From the NCBI GenBank assembly GCA_043228905.1, contig JBHGNT010000016.1:13454001-13518000 (forward strand): DNA of 64,000 nt, given 5' to 3'. Made by a program: the position numbers and the translations under genes. Shown here one piece after another: positions 21,189 to 32,828 of the stretch. The DNA is from Azolla caroliniana (Eukaryota > Polypodiophyta). How positions within the stretch are numbered: position 1 is the stretch's first letter; each line of letters begins with the position of its first letter. The notes beneath the pieces are model-generated. The model had not been told where the DNA came from. It searched no databases and saw nothing but the letters and a program-made list of their open reading frames with translations.

Positions 21189-22796
21189 CTATCTCTCTCT
21201 CTCTCTGTCTCTCTCTCTCTCTCTCTTTCCTTAACAAATAGACAAATTTAGCTAATTCAAACAAAAAGTTGAATAGGTAGATCTAAGAGCAGATAGAGAC
21301 AGATTCACAAACACACAAACATGCGCATGCTCAAAACCTAGACATGGCTTTCATCGCCAAGATTCGAGCACTTTAATGAAGAAGAAGAGGAAGAAGAAGT
21401 TAGAAGTTAAAGAGGAGGAAGAGGAAAAAGTATTGGTTTGGCTTTGAAGTCACGTTGGAATGTGTATGTGTGAAATAGAAAGAGAGTAGAAAAAAAAGAA
21501 GAAGAAAAAGAAAGAAGAAAAGGAAGGAGAGGATGGGAATCAGACACAAAAGGAAGAATTGATAACAAACAGAAGAAGAAGAGAAGAGAGAAAACAAGCT
21601 GCACAGAAACTCGAAGAAGACACAGAAATTGGAGAAAAAGACGAGGATAGAAATACAAAATGAAGAAAAAGAGAGGCAATTCAAGGAATTTAAAAAACGG
21701 AAGGGTACTATAAAGAATTTTGTACTTGGTTGTTGGTGGTTTATTTTTTTATTCCTTGTTAATATTCATTTGAGTCATTATGTTCTATCTATCTTGTCTC
21801 TCTTCTTCACACACACAAACACACATCTAATCTATTCTGCATAACACAATTACTCTAGGTAATTATTTACACAAAAGATATAAAAAAGTTGATTGTCTTT
21901 TAAATCTATTGCATCTAATCTTTTTAAGATCGAAAAGATTACTAATTATTATTTTTCCTTAAAAATACACAAAGTTACTTTTCGTATTTAGTCAAATTTT
22001 GACATTTTTCAAATTTACCAAATGGTGAAATTTTTAGCTTTTTCATCAAGTTTTTGAGAACATGTGATACTCGTACCAAGGTGTTTTGTGAAATAGACCG
22101 AATATTCCTTATCCCTCCACTGGTGAATGTGAACATGTTAGATGCATTTAAATTATTTGGCATCCCTTTTGCTACCTTTCTCTCTCTTTTACAACTCTCA
22201 AACCCTCCGCATCATGTCAATGTGTAGCAAACCTAAAAGGTACTTACAATTGCATCTAGATGTGTTCTTGTTGATGGTGATGTGCATATGTGTATAGGTT
22301 TGTGTATACGCTTATATAACTATATGGAGATTGGTGTCAATATGTGGGTATGTATGTATATAACTATGTAAATAAGTGTTTGTATTGTACATGTGCAATA
22401 ACTTGTATGGGCATATTTGTGTCTATATGTATTCGTGTATGGATGTGAATAGTTGTGCTTAAATATAAGTGTGCTTCTGTACATGTGTGTGAATGTGATT
22501 TTTTGTAAGAGTGAGTTTTTATAACGGGAAATTGCATTGCATGGGTGAGAGACATAAAGAACAAGGAAACGGTTAAAAACAATTCCAAAAGTGGACGTTA
22601 TGAGTCTCCGATTGATGCCACGTAACTTTTCTGCTTTTTATTGCCTTGTATAACAAGGTTCAAACCCTTGTCCTAATTGTTTAAGCGATTAGCATTGTCA
22701 TATGAGCAAGCTCAAAATTTCGTAAGTAATAAGGTGAAGGGCTCAAACTTCATTAAAGATAATTGACTTTTCAAGGATTGCTATTTAATCAATTAT
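21189..22796. other. AT-rich non-coding stretch with microsatellite and GA-rich tract
   Basis: (CT)n microsatellite at about 21190-21230. A strongly purine-rich tract (AAG/GAA words) at 21376-21710 makes low-complexity shadow frames on both strands. AT-rich sequence follows, with GTATATGTG-type words (22260-22500). A B-box-like GGTTCAAACC lies near 22650. No gene seen. Confidence 0.5.
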
Positions 22797-23468
22797 ATTC
22801 CGCTTAAAGAAAGGAGATACAACAATTAAGGATGGTGGAGCATCTATACAAGAATTACAACCTGATGTTGTTGAAGGAGATACAACAATTAAGGATGCTC
22901 AAAGAATCAAAATGAGTACAAGACCATATGGGAAGGGATTCATACTTGGGAACCAAGCAGCACATGCTCGGGCAAACTCACCACCTTGTTCACGATCGAG
23001 GTCTACTACAACAGAAACATCAACACAAGATCGGACACAGAAAGGGAAAACTCGGTCTCTACGCGAAATCTATGATGCTACAAATATGATAGAGAACTTC
23101 TTCGTATCTATTGTAGATTTAGATGTTTCTGCATTACATTCATATGTTACAAACGATACGGTTGCATTTGTTCCTATACTTACATTGAGACAGGTTCTAC
23201 AAAGCCCAGACAAAGACAAATGGCTGGAGGCAGTACAAGTTGAGGTTGATGCACTATACAAGAATCACACATGGACAGTTGTCCAAAAGCCACCTAACTC
23301 AAATGTGGTAAGTTGTAAGTGGTTCTTTACAAAGAAATATGATGCCCATGGGAATATTCGCTTTAAGGCACGACTTGTTGCAAAGGGTTTCACTCAGATT
23401 CCCAATGTGGATTATCATGAGACTTTTTCTCGTACACTCAAACTCACCTCTCTCCTTATTTTTGCAAT
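22797..23468 (+). pseudogene. Copia-D reverse transcriptase, N-terminal part
   Basis: Plus-strand copia Pol fragment. From about 23090 it reads through the RT N-terminus (KWLEAVQVEVDALYKNHTW, VSCKWFFTKKYDAHG, FKARLVAKGFTQIPNVDYHETFSRT) and stops at LLIFAI, where gypsy-C begins at 23469. The rest of RT resumes at 40635. The upstream end near 22800 is a truncation; a GGAGATACAACAATTAAGGA block is repeated there 64 bp apart. No 5' LTR, Gag, protease or integrase is present. Confidence 0.88.
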
Positions 23469-23925
23469 TGTTATCCGGTCGGCAAAGGAGCTAAGGTCGC
23501 CGAGACCAGGGTGTGAAAGGGGAATTGTTAATTGGGAATCTGTTGTAATTATTAGTCTTAATATATTAATATATGAGAAGATGTGGACGGACGGACTGAA
23601 TCGGTATGCCGATCCGGATCCGGACCCATCTTGAATAGGTGCCGGTTGGCACCGTTTTGTACTTCGCACCGGTGACCTATATAAAGGCCCGGTTACAATG
23701 TAGTCATTAACGGAGAGCCATATAAACCTTTTGTTTAATCATTGAGTATTGTTCACCGTTCTGTGCTTATTGTATATCTTACGTGTGTTAATGACGTATT
23801 ACTAAGTAACCGATTAAGGTCCAATTAAGCGTTGTGTCGTAAGTTATCTTGCTGTAACACCCTTTGGTGAAGTGTCTTACGTGGACACCCTATGTTAGGC
23901 TGTTGTCCAGCCCTAAGGATTAACA
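23469..23925 (+). repeat. 5' LTR of Gypsy-C
   Basis: 457-bp LTR, TGTTATCCGG to GGATTAACA. The TATA box CTATATAAAGG near 23678 sets its plus orientation. The 3' LTR matches it over its full length with scattered differences. Confidence 0.93.
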
Positions 23926-23932
23926 CAATTTT

Positions 23933-23949
23933 TGGCGACCACGATGGGA
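23933..23949 (+). other. primer-binding site of Gypsy-C
   Basis: TGGCGACCACGATGGGA lies seven bases after the LTR, preceded by CAATTTT. It has the shape of a gypsy tRNA primer site. I do not identify the tRNA. Confidence 0.65.
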
Positions 23950-23989
23950 TCAACACTGGCGAATCCACCTTGACCCCATCATATGTTGC

Positions 23990-25461
23990 GATGATCAAGC
24001 CTGCTCGGTTCTGAGGCATAACGGGGGGTCGAGTTGCAATTCCGGCGCTGCCTGCTGACCACTTTGCCGTTCAAGTTCCAGTTGTGTTTTGGCTGGCCGC
24101 TCTTGTTCTACTTGTTCTTGGCCGACTGAGGAAGGTGGCACATGCATTACCGATGCTTGCGTTTCGGGGCTTGCCCTTTCTTGACCCGCCGGTATTGCCT
24201 GTTGTGCAGGGGCTTCTAAGACCGGTTCCATCCAAACCGGTTTCGGTTCCTCCCTTGGCGTGGGATTCTCGGTGTGGGGTCAAGGCATTCCATCCTTCTA
24301 TGGGTCCGAATGCTTCCCAGCTGATTCTGCGGTGCTCGTCTTCGGCCACCGCTGGAGGTGCTCTGTAGGTTCTTCCTCCGTTTCCTCCTCCTGAGTTCCG
24401 CCATTCATTCTTGCCGCCAGGGTGTCCGTTTCTTGCTGCATCGGTCGGCGGAGTGTGCTTTTCAGGAGCCGTGCCAGGGTCTCCTCCTGCTTGTCCGTCG
24501 GCTGCTTCCGGATGGCGCGCTCCTTCGCCGCCTGCTCCGTGTCGGTTGTCTTCCCCTGAATGGTCTTGGTAGCCAACAACTGTTGTCGTTTTGAAGCAGC
24601 TTTCGAGATGCCGTCCATTACTCTTCCCCGCTTCTTGGTCTGGAAGGGCTCGACAGGTGGCGCCAATAGGGTGAGCCATTGCGCCATCGCATGCCATATT
24701 TTCCGGCCTTCTTTGGCTTCCTTACCTCTTACGGTGTCAATAGCCGCACACAATCTGTCGGCGATCAGCACCGGCCAATCCACCTTGACCCCTTCGTATG
24801 TTGCGATGATCAAGCCTGCTCGGTTCTGAGGCATAACGGGGGGTCGAGGGTATACGTGGCCGAACTCATGGAGTACACGGGAAATTTCTCGGATTAACAT
24901 ATCTTCTCCGCCCTATGTCCTGTAGCCCTTGCTGGCTAGAGAATACTTGTCGAAGTATTTGATGAGCCGTTCGGAGGTAGGGTTGTCAATGGTATAGATG
25001 CCCCCCTCCGGAAGGTTTGCCAGTGCACGGATCTCTTCCTCCGTGATGAGCTCGATGTCTATTTCTTTGATGATCTTGTCGGCTTCTTTGTGTGGTGGTG
25101 CGTCCATGATTGTGAGGAACCCCTCCAATCCGTGTTGTCATAGCCATTTCTTGGCGGCCTCAGAGAGAGTCTGGCAGTTCATGTCTGCGTCGAGGTCGGA
25201 CAGCGTTGGTGAGGGCTGTGTATGAGGAAGCTCTGTGTGAGGAGGCTCTGTGTAAGGAAGCTCTATGTGTGTTGGCTCTCTTCTGATGATCTTTAAGTGC
25301 CTATGTGCATTTGTGCTCCTTGGTTCGCGGAAGAAGAAGGTCTCGATGCGTGGGGGGTTTTCTCTCTGCTTCTTGGCGCCTTTTTCGAGCCTCCGCGTGT
25401 GCAGGTCGTGTACTATAATAGCATTACGTGCCATGTGGTGGTGGTTTAATGCCCTATTCAT
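23990..25461 (-). pseudogene. Gypsy-C extra ORF, inverted copy with N-terminus
   Basis: Minus-strand protein starting near 25461 (MNRALNHHHMARN). It contains a proline/threonine-rich stretch, then LSEAAKKWL, a stop, DAPPHKEADKIIKEIDIEL, ALANLPEGGIYTIDNPTSERL, a TAG, and a domain with RVLHEFGHVYPRPPVMPQNR. From PPVMPQNRAGLIIATYEGVK onward it matches the plus-strand copy at 26497-27300, including the tail EEETEEEPTEHLQ. The TAG at 24298-24300 is CAG in the other copy (27036-27038). After ELQLD it jumps back to PPVMPQNRAGLII at about 24020, a second rearrangement joint. Function is unknown; similar extra ORFs sit beyond pol in plant gypsy elements. Confidence 0.6.
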
Positions 25462-25599
25462 AGCCCCCTCGTACCTTTTCGAAGTGCCTCTTTACTCCTC
25501 GTTTGCATGGCCGTTCCCACCACTCCTTTGCATGATTTCTTTGATTCGATTCGATTCGATTTTTTTTTATTTTTTATTTTTTAAATATCAATTGTTAAA

Positions 25600-26495
25600 T
25601 TAATTCCTCTCCGGTCCTATCGAACCCTTACCCAAATGAGCAATCTTGCCGGCCTCGTGCCGGTTTGCCGTCCTCTTATCCAACCCGTGTGCTGGCTCTT
25701 TGTCTCCCTTACCGGTTTCGTTGTTGCTGATTGCTAATCGGGTTGTCGTTGTTTCCGGTATGCCGGTATCTGGTTCGGCATCGGCCTTTTCTTGTTCAAA
25801 TGGGTTCCTTGGCATGGGTCCCTTGTATGGGTTTAGTCAAAATCCGTTGACCCACTTACCCAGGACCTCGCCGGCAAGTGTCCCTAACTGGTAGGATCCA
25901 TTGAACTCGTGTGTGATCCAGTACGGTCCGGTCCACCGAAACCGTAGTTTCCCCGACATCTTGCCCATCCGGGTTTGGAACACTAGTATTGGCTTGCCGA
26001 TTCCAAACATCTTTTCATTTCCTTTTCAGTGGCGATCCACAAACGCCTTTCTTCGCCGCTGCTTTAGTTCCAGGTGCATGATACTCGCTAGTCGGTGTTC
26101 TTCTAGTTCACACAGAGCTGCTAACCGAATTGCCTCCGATTCGTTCTCGTTTAACCGTTCCCTAATCTGAATCCGTAAGCTCGAGACCTGGAACTCTACC
26201 GGCATGACGGCCTCCAATCCAAATGCTAGCCGGAACGGTGTGGTTTGGATGCTTGTTTCGTAAGTTGTCCGGTAAGCCCATAGGGCGCTGTGCAACTTTG
26301 TATCCCAGTCTATCCGGTTTTCGTTGACGATTTTCTGAAGGATATTCTGTAGCATTTTATTTGTTGACTTGGCCAACCCGTTTGCTTGTGGATAGTATGG
26401 CGTGCTCCATTTATGCACCACGGCATAGAACGACGTCAAGCTTTCCACCACTTGGCCGAGGAAGTGCCATCCTTGGTCACTTACTAGTTGGATCC
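25600..26495 (-). pseudogene. Gypsy-C integrase C-terminal part
   Basis: Minus strand. The integrase core end is HKWSTPYYPQANGLAKSTNK, then WAYRTTYETSIQTTPFRLAFG, the GPY/F-type C-terminal domain (FGIGKPILVFQTRMGKM, FRWTGPYWITHEFNGSYQLG) and a charged tail. Stops occur after FVDRH (26026) and after WVNGF. The upstream catalytic residues, RT and Gag are absent: the frame ends at 26495, the point where the plus-strand extra ORF begins. Integrase inserts cDNA into the genome; this is a remnant. Confidence 0.8.
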
Positions 26496-26496
26496 C

Positions 26497-27361
26497 CCGT
26501 TATGCCTCAGAACTGAGTAGGCTTGATCATTGCAACATACGAAGGGGTCAAGGTGGATTGGTCGGTGCTGATCGCCAACGGATTGTGTGCGGCTATTGAC
26601 ACTGTAAGAGGTAAGGAAGCCAAAGAAGGCCGGAAAATATGGCATGCAGTGGCACAATGGCTCGCCCTATTGGCACCACCTGTCGAGCCTGTCCAGACCA
26701 AGAAGCGGGGAAGAGTAATGGATGGCACCCCGAAAGCTGCTTCAAAACGACAGTAGTTGTTGGCTACCAAGAACACTAAGGGGAAGACAGCCGACACGAA
26801 GCAGGAGGCGAAGGAGCACGCCATCCGGAAGCAGCCGACGGACAAGTAGGAGCAGACACCGGCACAACCCCTGAAGAGCACACTCCGCCGACCGGTGCAG
26901 CAAGAAACGGACACCCTAGCGGTAAGAATGAATGCCGGAACTCGGGAGGAGGAAACAGAGGAAGAACCTACGGAGCACCTCCAGAGGCGGCCGAAGACGA
27001 GCACCGCAGAATCAACCAGGAGGCGTTCAGACCCACAGAAGGATGGAACGCCTTTACCCCACACTGAGAATCCCACGCTAGGGGAGGAACCGAAACCGGT
27101 TCGGATGGACCCGGTCTCAAAAGCCCGTGCACAACAGGCAATACCGGCGGGTCAAGAAAGGGCAAGCCCTGAAACACAAGCGCCGGTAAGGCATGTGCCA
27201 CCTTCCTCAACCGGCCAATAACAAGTAGAACAAGAGCGGCCAGCCGAAACACAACTGGAACCTGAATAGCAAAGTGGTCAGCAGGCAGTGCCGGAATTGC
27301 AGCTTGACCTAGTTAGGCAGGACCGGCCACTGCCAAGTAAACCCACCAACCAACCCTCCGT
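26497..27361 (+). pseudogene. Gypsy-C extra ORF, plus-strand copy, part before element E
   Basis: Plus strand, beginning abruptly at PVMPQN without the N-terminus seen in the inverted copy. Continues to LPSKPTNQPSV, where element E is inserted, and resumes at 32829. Premature stops checked against the inverted copy: TGA at 26514-26516 (CGA there), TAG at 26754-26756 (CAG there) and TAG at 26847-26849 (CAG there). Low-complexity Glu/Pro/Thr-rich tail. Not recognised as an enzyme. Confidence 0.6.
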
Positions 27362-28060
27362 TGTCGCGTTGTTACGCGTGTGTGTGGAGAAAGGCGGGAC
27401 CACGGGGGTCTTGGACTAGAGAGCGATGGAGCGTAGGAAGTCGTGCTTCAGTGTTTCCGGGGCATCCCAGAAACGCACCGGAAGCAACCGAAGGGAGAGA
27501 GAGATAGAGAGAGAGAGAGCTTAACACCGACTCACGCCTTATGTAATCACCCGACGCCAACAGCAACGCGAATATACACAGACAAACGTAAACGTATATG
27601 TATGTATATATATGAAGAATACATTCCTGGCTTCCAGCCGAGCCAAGGTAGCTTACAACAGTCACCTGCTGTCAAGCCGCCGTCGGGGAGCTCTCGGGCT
27701 CGTTGCGCCGAGCGGGGTCTTGCACAGGAGATGAGCTGCAGCGAACCCTAAGCGAACACAAAGGAGAAGAAGAAGAAGAAGCTAACTCTAAACCTAACGG
27801 TATACCCTCTAATGCAAAATGGGCAACCCTTACACAAAGGGTGTTCCCTTCCTTTTATAGAACAAGGAAAGGGATGCGTTATAATGTGGGACAAATCCTG
27901 CCTTACATGGGATCGTCTGCCCCGACTTGATTACTCTTCGACGCCATAAAGGCGCCCTCGATATTCACACTAAATGTACATGGGTGCGTACACACGCTGC
28001 ACCCTGCCGATGTAGCCAATGTTTCCCGGTTTCTGCCTCTTGCCGAAATTCTTCACGACA
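27362..28060 (-). repeat. 3' LTR of element E
   Basis: 699-bp LTR. Carries a (GA)n run near 27496-27520 and a TATATGTATGTATATATATG stretch near 27595. Differs from the other LTR at scattered sites, mostly transitions. Confidence 0.92.
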
Positions 28061-30710
28061 TCCGCCCCCACCTAACTGCACGTCCACCGGTACGTGCCAA
28101 ATCTTGTTGAAGGGTGAGAGATTTCGGCCGGTGAGAAACCGGTCTCCCGTGATCCGCATCTCAGCTCGCTGCCAGTTTGATCCGTCGGCTTCGAGTCTTC
28201 CTTCGCGCTCGCCTCCCCGTAGGCTCGTTCGACCCGTCGGTAGGTCCTCTGCCGCGATCTCCGTAGTACTCGTACTTCCGTTGGCCCTTGTTCGACCGTA
28301 TGAACGCCCCGTTTCCCGTTGTAGGCCTGATGTCCTCCGCTTAAGGCATGCCCGTAGTGGCCCGCTTGGCCTCCGTTGACCAACCGTGATGTCTTGATGT
28401 TGTTTCGAGTTGGCTTCGTCTTTTCGCCGCCACCTTCCTTCTCCATGGTCTTACATTGCCGCGTCGGCTCGAACCGCCATGGTCTCTGGAACGGTGTGGA
28501 GGATCCCTTTCCGGTCTTCTCCGCGCTTGCCTTCCTGCTCCGGCACCTCCATGTGCCACATACCCTTGACCGTTGTTTGGCACTGCCTGTCCCGTACCCC
28601 GGTTCATTGCACGCCTCGTCGGCCCCTTTCCCGGCCAGATCGTGCATCACCGCTCACCCGCATACCGGTGTCCTTTGCATCCGAGGAACACCCTGTCCAC
28701 ACGAACCACCGCCGGCTTCCGGCCCACCATCCTCGCCGAATGGTCTCGAACCGTCGGCGCCATCCGATCCGCCACACTCGACGATGTTTGCCAAGTCGTT
28801 GCCTCCACCTGATCCGCCACGTCCACCGTGGGTCCTTGAACCACCGACTACATCCAACCCGCCATATCCGATGCCCGTGCTTTCCTCCCCGTTCAGTCCT
28901 CCCGAATGCCGTCGCCGACCCGGTTGCTCTTCCTTTGTCCACCTCGTAACTCCCCCGGATGCGCTCCCGGTCGCATGCCGGATTCCGCCCTTTGCGTGCC
29001 GCACACCTCGGCGTGCCGACTTTCTCCGCTCCGCGCTTGCCTTCCATAGGCTTTCCCCGTATGTCGATGTTGCCCTCCGAATGCGTGCTCATGCTTCGGT
29101 CCTTCAACGACCCCATCACGCGTTTTTCGCTTTCCCCCTTTTCGCCGTGCTCTCTCGCAGTAGAGCGTATCTTCATCCCGACCTCCGTGCCGGTGTCCCT
29201 CGAGGCTCTCGTTATCGCGTCGCCTCGCTTGGCCTTGTATGCCCTCCGGGAAGCCGCCGCACTTTCTCTTCCCGGCGTGTGCCCCGTTGTTCTCCGCGCA
29301 TCTCCTCCGTTTTCCTAGATACGACCCTCCGCTCATGCCGATCGCGCTCGGCCCATGTCGTCGATCTTGATGTTTCGCCGCACCATCCTTCGTCCCGCGT
29401 TTGCCTCTCGAAGGCTTGATCCGACCGTCATCGTCGGTCAATCGTTGACGCTCTCTCGGATGCATGCTCGTTCTTGGGCCCTTCCCCGACCGTAGTGCAT
29501 GCTTCGTGTTACGCCCTTCATCCGCCATAGACCCGACCTCCGCATCGGCCACTTCTTCCTTTGTCACCGTAGCCCGTTCCGACCCGAGCTCGCCATCTTG
29601 GACCCGCTCGTCCATTATCTCATACCGGATACCCGCTCCGATAACTTTGTCCTCTTTGGTCTTTTCGCACGTGCCCACTCCGGGCCTCTCATCCTCACGG
29701 CCACCGCCAATGCCGAACACCGTCCCGTAGTCACGCTTCGATCCGGCCCGCGATGGCCACTTGCGAGACTCTTGTTCTGTCCCAGGTGTGCCTTTCCGGC
29801 CTGACACACCTCCCCGTGTTTGCCCCTACCGGCTCCTTCCGAAACCTCGTGTCGTCGGGTCCTGTTCCCTGCCGCCACCGTCCTTCTCCCTTGGTCTTAC
29901 GTTGCCACGTTGGCTGAACAGCCGGAGTCTCCTGATCGGTGTGAGGGTCCCATAGGACCAGACTCCGTTTCTATGTTTGCCGTAATTCGGGTGTCTTTTG
30001 TTTGAGTCCCTCCCAGACTCTCCTCGTGTCTTCCGCGTAGTCGGGTCCCGTTTCTCGCCGCCACCAACCTTCTCTCTTAGTCTCATGTAGCCACGTTGGC
30101 CGAACTGCCGGAGTCTCTGGTTAGCGTGGGGATCCCGTAGGACCGGACTTCCTTACGCCCATAGCCTTCGTCACCTCGCCGCCACCGTCAGTATCTTGGT
30201 CTTACGTCGACCGCGTTGCCGACTGCCGAAGTCTCTAGAACCGGTGTGAAGGATCCTCCGTAGACCGCCCATCCGTAGCCCCTTCGCCTTCGTCACCTCG
30301 CCGCCACCGTCAGTATCTTGGTCTTACTTCGACCGCGTTGCCGACTGCCGAAGTCTCTAGAACCGGTGTGAAGGATCCTCCGTAGACCGCCCAATTTGTC
30401 TCCCTGACCCTATCCCGGGTCGTCCTTTTCCGCACGCCGAGAGGGCATTTTGTTCCGCACCCTCTCTCGTGGTACCAACGTACCGTGTCCTCGGCCTCTT
30501 CGTAGGCCAGCTCTCTTCCTCCCTCCCAGAATGGTCATCCGGGAGTCCGCTCCGCCCGGTTCTCGTCCGGGTCCGTTCGTCCTTCTTTCTCTCGACCTTC
30601 GCCCTGTCGGTCTTTCTCCCCATGTAAAAGAGGGCGGCTCGTCCCGCACCCCCTTCCGTATCAACCCTTTCATGCCGAATCCGGCCCCGATCGAATGATC
30701 CACGACCGGA
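28061..30710. other. GC-rich non-coding interior of element E
   Basis: About 2.65 kb of GC-rich sequence with overlapping long open frames on both strands, as expected from base composition. None shows a known domain. Degenerate CGCCGCCAC...GGTCTTAC...GTCTCTGGAACGG units recur (28428, 29869, 30056, 30177, 30299). I read it as repeat-expanded filler. Confidence 0.6.
30170..30395. repeat. tandem repeat, about 122-bp unit, in element E
   Basis: Two almost identical units start at about 30177 and 30299 (TCGCCGCCACCGTCAGTATC ... GTGTGAAGGATCCTCCGTAG). Looser relatives occur at about 28428, 29869, 30056 and 30830-31000. Confidence 0.8.
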
Positions 30711-32094
30711 TTACGCTCCACCCGTATCGGAATGCCGATCTCCTCGTGCCGCGTCCGTCCTCGGCCTCCTCGCAGGCCGTTTCCCATCCGACTTCGCTGT
30801 CATCGTGCCAGGACTCCTCGGTACCGCCATCCATCTCCTCGGTCTTACATGGGCATACGGGCCCGAATGCCGACTTCTCCAGAATCGGGTCCAAGGGTTT
30901 CGTCCGTTCCTTCCCCGTATCGTCTCGCGGGTGATTCTTGGTCTATCGCCGCCGCCTTCCTCCGCTTGGGACTTACGTGGGCACTCGGGCCCGACTGCCA
31001 TCGTCTCGGGAGAAAATGTGGGAAGACACAAAGAATCGCCCGTCCGTTTTACGCCCTTGTCCGTAGCCACCGACTCTTCGTGGTCGGCGGTCGTCTTCTT
31101 ATCGATCGTGCAAGCCCCGTCTTGGCTCGCTTCTCCAACGACCGGGGTCTCGGGCTGACACGCCCGAATCCGCTGGTCCCAACGTTCTGGTTCCGCGATC
31201 GGTATCTCGGCCTCGTCCTTGGCCGTTCTATCTCCGCAAGTTGAGAGGGTGTTTCGTTCCGCACCCTCTCCCGTGGTACCGTGGTACCGATCTTCCGCCG
31301 TCGCGTGGCGCAAGTCCGTCTTCTCATTCTCGGCTTGCGGCTCCCGTCTTTCCTCTTCCTCGAGCATCGCCTTGAGAGCTGCATACGCCTCCGCAATCCT
31401 GGCCCCAACGTCGATTCTGGCCAACTCCCTTTGTCGTTCGGCCTCTTCCCGCTATGATGGCACGCCGTCGCGTACCTTCCTCTTAGCCTTCTCAGCTCGC
31501 TCGTTGTCTAGCCTTTGGCACACCCTTCCGACCTTCGACCAGTCCTCCGTAAGCCCATTCGCTCCGTCATCGTCTTCAAGCTCAATCCCGATGGCTTCCC
31601 GTTCCGCTCGGTCGATTGACCTGACGAACGAAAGGACTTTGTCCGCCCCCACCAAACCTTGTTCCCGCAAGCCGTCGCTCGAACTCTCGGAATGCCTTGG
31701 TCGCGCCCCGGTGGGTCTTTGCCGATGCTACCCACTGGTCAAAGTCGTGTCGTCCCCGGCTCTTCCGCCGTCCTCCGTATGCCTTCAGGAGCGCCTCTTC
31801 GAAGGCCTCCCACGAACTATGAGCATCACGGAGCTCCTTTATTTCCGCATGCATCCGGACAGCCACGACCCAACAGAAGAACTCCAGCCTCAACGCCTCG
31901 TCTACGCCACGCTCCTCCATTTCCGCGTTGTAGGCTTCCAAGTAAGATGGGACTTTGTCCCCGTTGAAACGGCCGACTCTTTCGACCACTCCCTCAACCG
32001 CCTGTTGCGCTGCTTCTCGCCTCATCACCACTCGTGCCGACTCCAACACCACTTCGGCCACCATCTCCGCAAGGTCGTCATCTTCCGACTCCAT
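30711..32094 (-). pseudogene. element E Gag, frameshifted
   Basis: Starts at ATG 32094 (MESEDDDLAEMVAEVV). Contains RVGRFNGDKVPSYLEAYNAEM, WEAFEEALLKAYGG and FREFERRL. A frameshift near 31660-31670 follows, then VGADKVLSFVRSIDRAEREAIG and TEDWSKVGRVCQRLDNERAEK. A TAG near 31452 leads, in the same frame, to a long Glu/Arg-rich tail starting REEAERQRELARIDVG. The first part is homologous to the Gypsy-A Gag (FNGKDVSRYLRDYKVEM). No zinc knuckle is visible. Gag builds the particle; having Gag without Pol suggests the element could supply or join particles made by relatives. Confidence 0.75.
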
Positions 32095-32106
32095 CCTCCC
32101 TTGCCG

Positions 32107-32127
32107 CGTTTCACGTCGGGTTCACCA
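32107..32127 (-). other. primer-binding site of element E
   Basis: The minus strand reads TGGTGAACCCGACGTGAAAC, four bases from the 5' LTR; nearly the same as the Gypsy-A site. Confidence 0.75.
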
Positions 32128-32131
32128 AAGA

Positions 32132-32828
32132 TGTCGCGTTGTTACGCGCATGCGTGGAGAAAGGCGGGACCACGGGGGTCTTGGACTAGAGAGCGATGGA
32201 GCGTAGGAAGTCGTGCTTCAGTGTTTCCGGGGCATCCCAGAAACGCACCGGAAGCAACCGAAGGGAGAGAGAGAGAGAGAGAGAGAGCTTAACACCGACT
32301 CACGCCTTATGTAACCACCCGACGCCAACAGCGACGCGAATATACACAGACAAACATAAACGTATATGTATGTATATATATGAAGAATACATTCCCGGCT
32401 TCCAGCCGGGCCAAGGTAGCTTGCAACAGTCACCTGCTGTCAAGCCGCCGTTGGGGAGCTCTCGGGCTCGTCGCATCGAGCGGGGTCTTGCACAGGATAT
32501 GAGCTGGAGCGAACCCTAAGCGAACACAAAGGAGAAGAAGAAGAAGAAGCTAACTCTAAACCTAACGGTATACCCTCTAATGCAATATGGGCAACCCTTA
32601 CACAAAGGGTGTTCCCTTCCTTTTATAGAACAAGGAAAGGGATGCGTTACAATGTGGGACAAATCCCGCCTTACATGGGATTGTCTGCCCCGACTTGACT
32701 ACTCTTCGGCGCCATAAAGGCGCCCTTGATATTCACACTAAATGTACATGGGTGCATACACACGCTGCACCCCGCCGATGTAGCCAATGTTTCCCGGTTT
32801 CTGCCTTTGGCCGAAATTCTTCATGACA
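32132..32828 (-). repeat. 5' LTR of element E
   Basis: 697-bp LTR paired with 27362-28060. Confidence 0.92.

Larger units (their letters stand above)
27362..32828 (-). mobile_element. Element E, gag-only (TR-GAG/LARD-like) LTR element
   Basis: Complete 5,467-bp LTR element on the minus strand. LTRs are 27362-28060 (699 bp) and 32132-32828 (697 bp), TGTCGCGTTG to TTCA(C/T)GACA. A 4-bp duplication CCGT flanks it (27358-27361 and 32829-32832). The primer site TGGTGAACCCGACGTGAAA (32127 downward) and a polypurine tract (minus strand GGTGGGGGCGGA, next to 28061) are present. The interior encodes only a Gag (30711-32094). The rest is GC-rich, partly tandem-repeated and has no pol domain. It must have moved with help. 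It interrupts the gypsy-C extra ORF, which reads through once E is ignored. Confidence 0.92.

Noticed and set aside
21376-21710. Open frames in the purine-rich tract.
   Set aside because: Translations are runs of Phe/Leu/Ser or Lys/Glu from low-complexity DNA.
26507-27076. 189-codon minus-strand frame.
   Set aside because: It is the antisense of the plus-strand extra ORF copy and has no features of its own.
28376-29807. Long open frames on both strands in the GC-rich interior of element E (up to 347 codons).
   Set aside because: They overlap each other, are rich in Arg, Pro and Ser, show no domain and lie in degenerate repeats. High GC explains the lack of stops.
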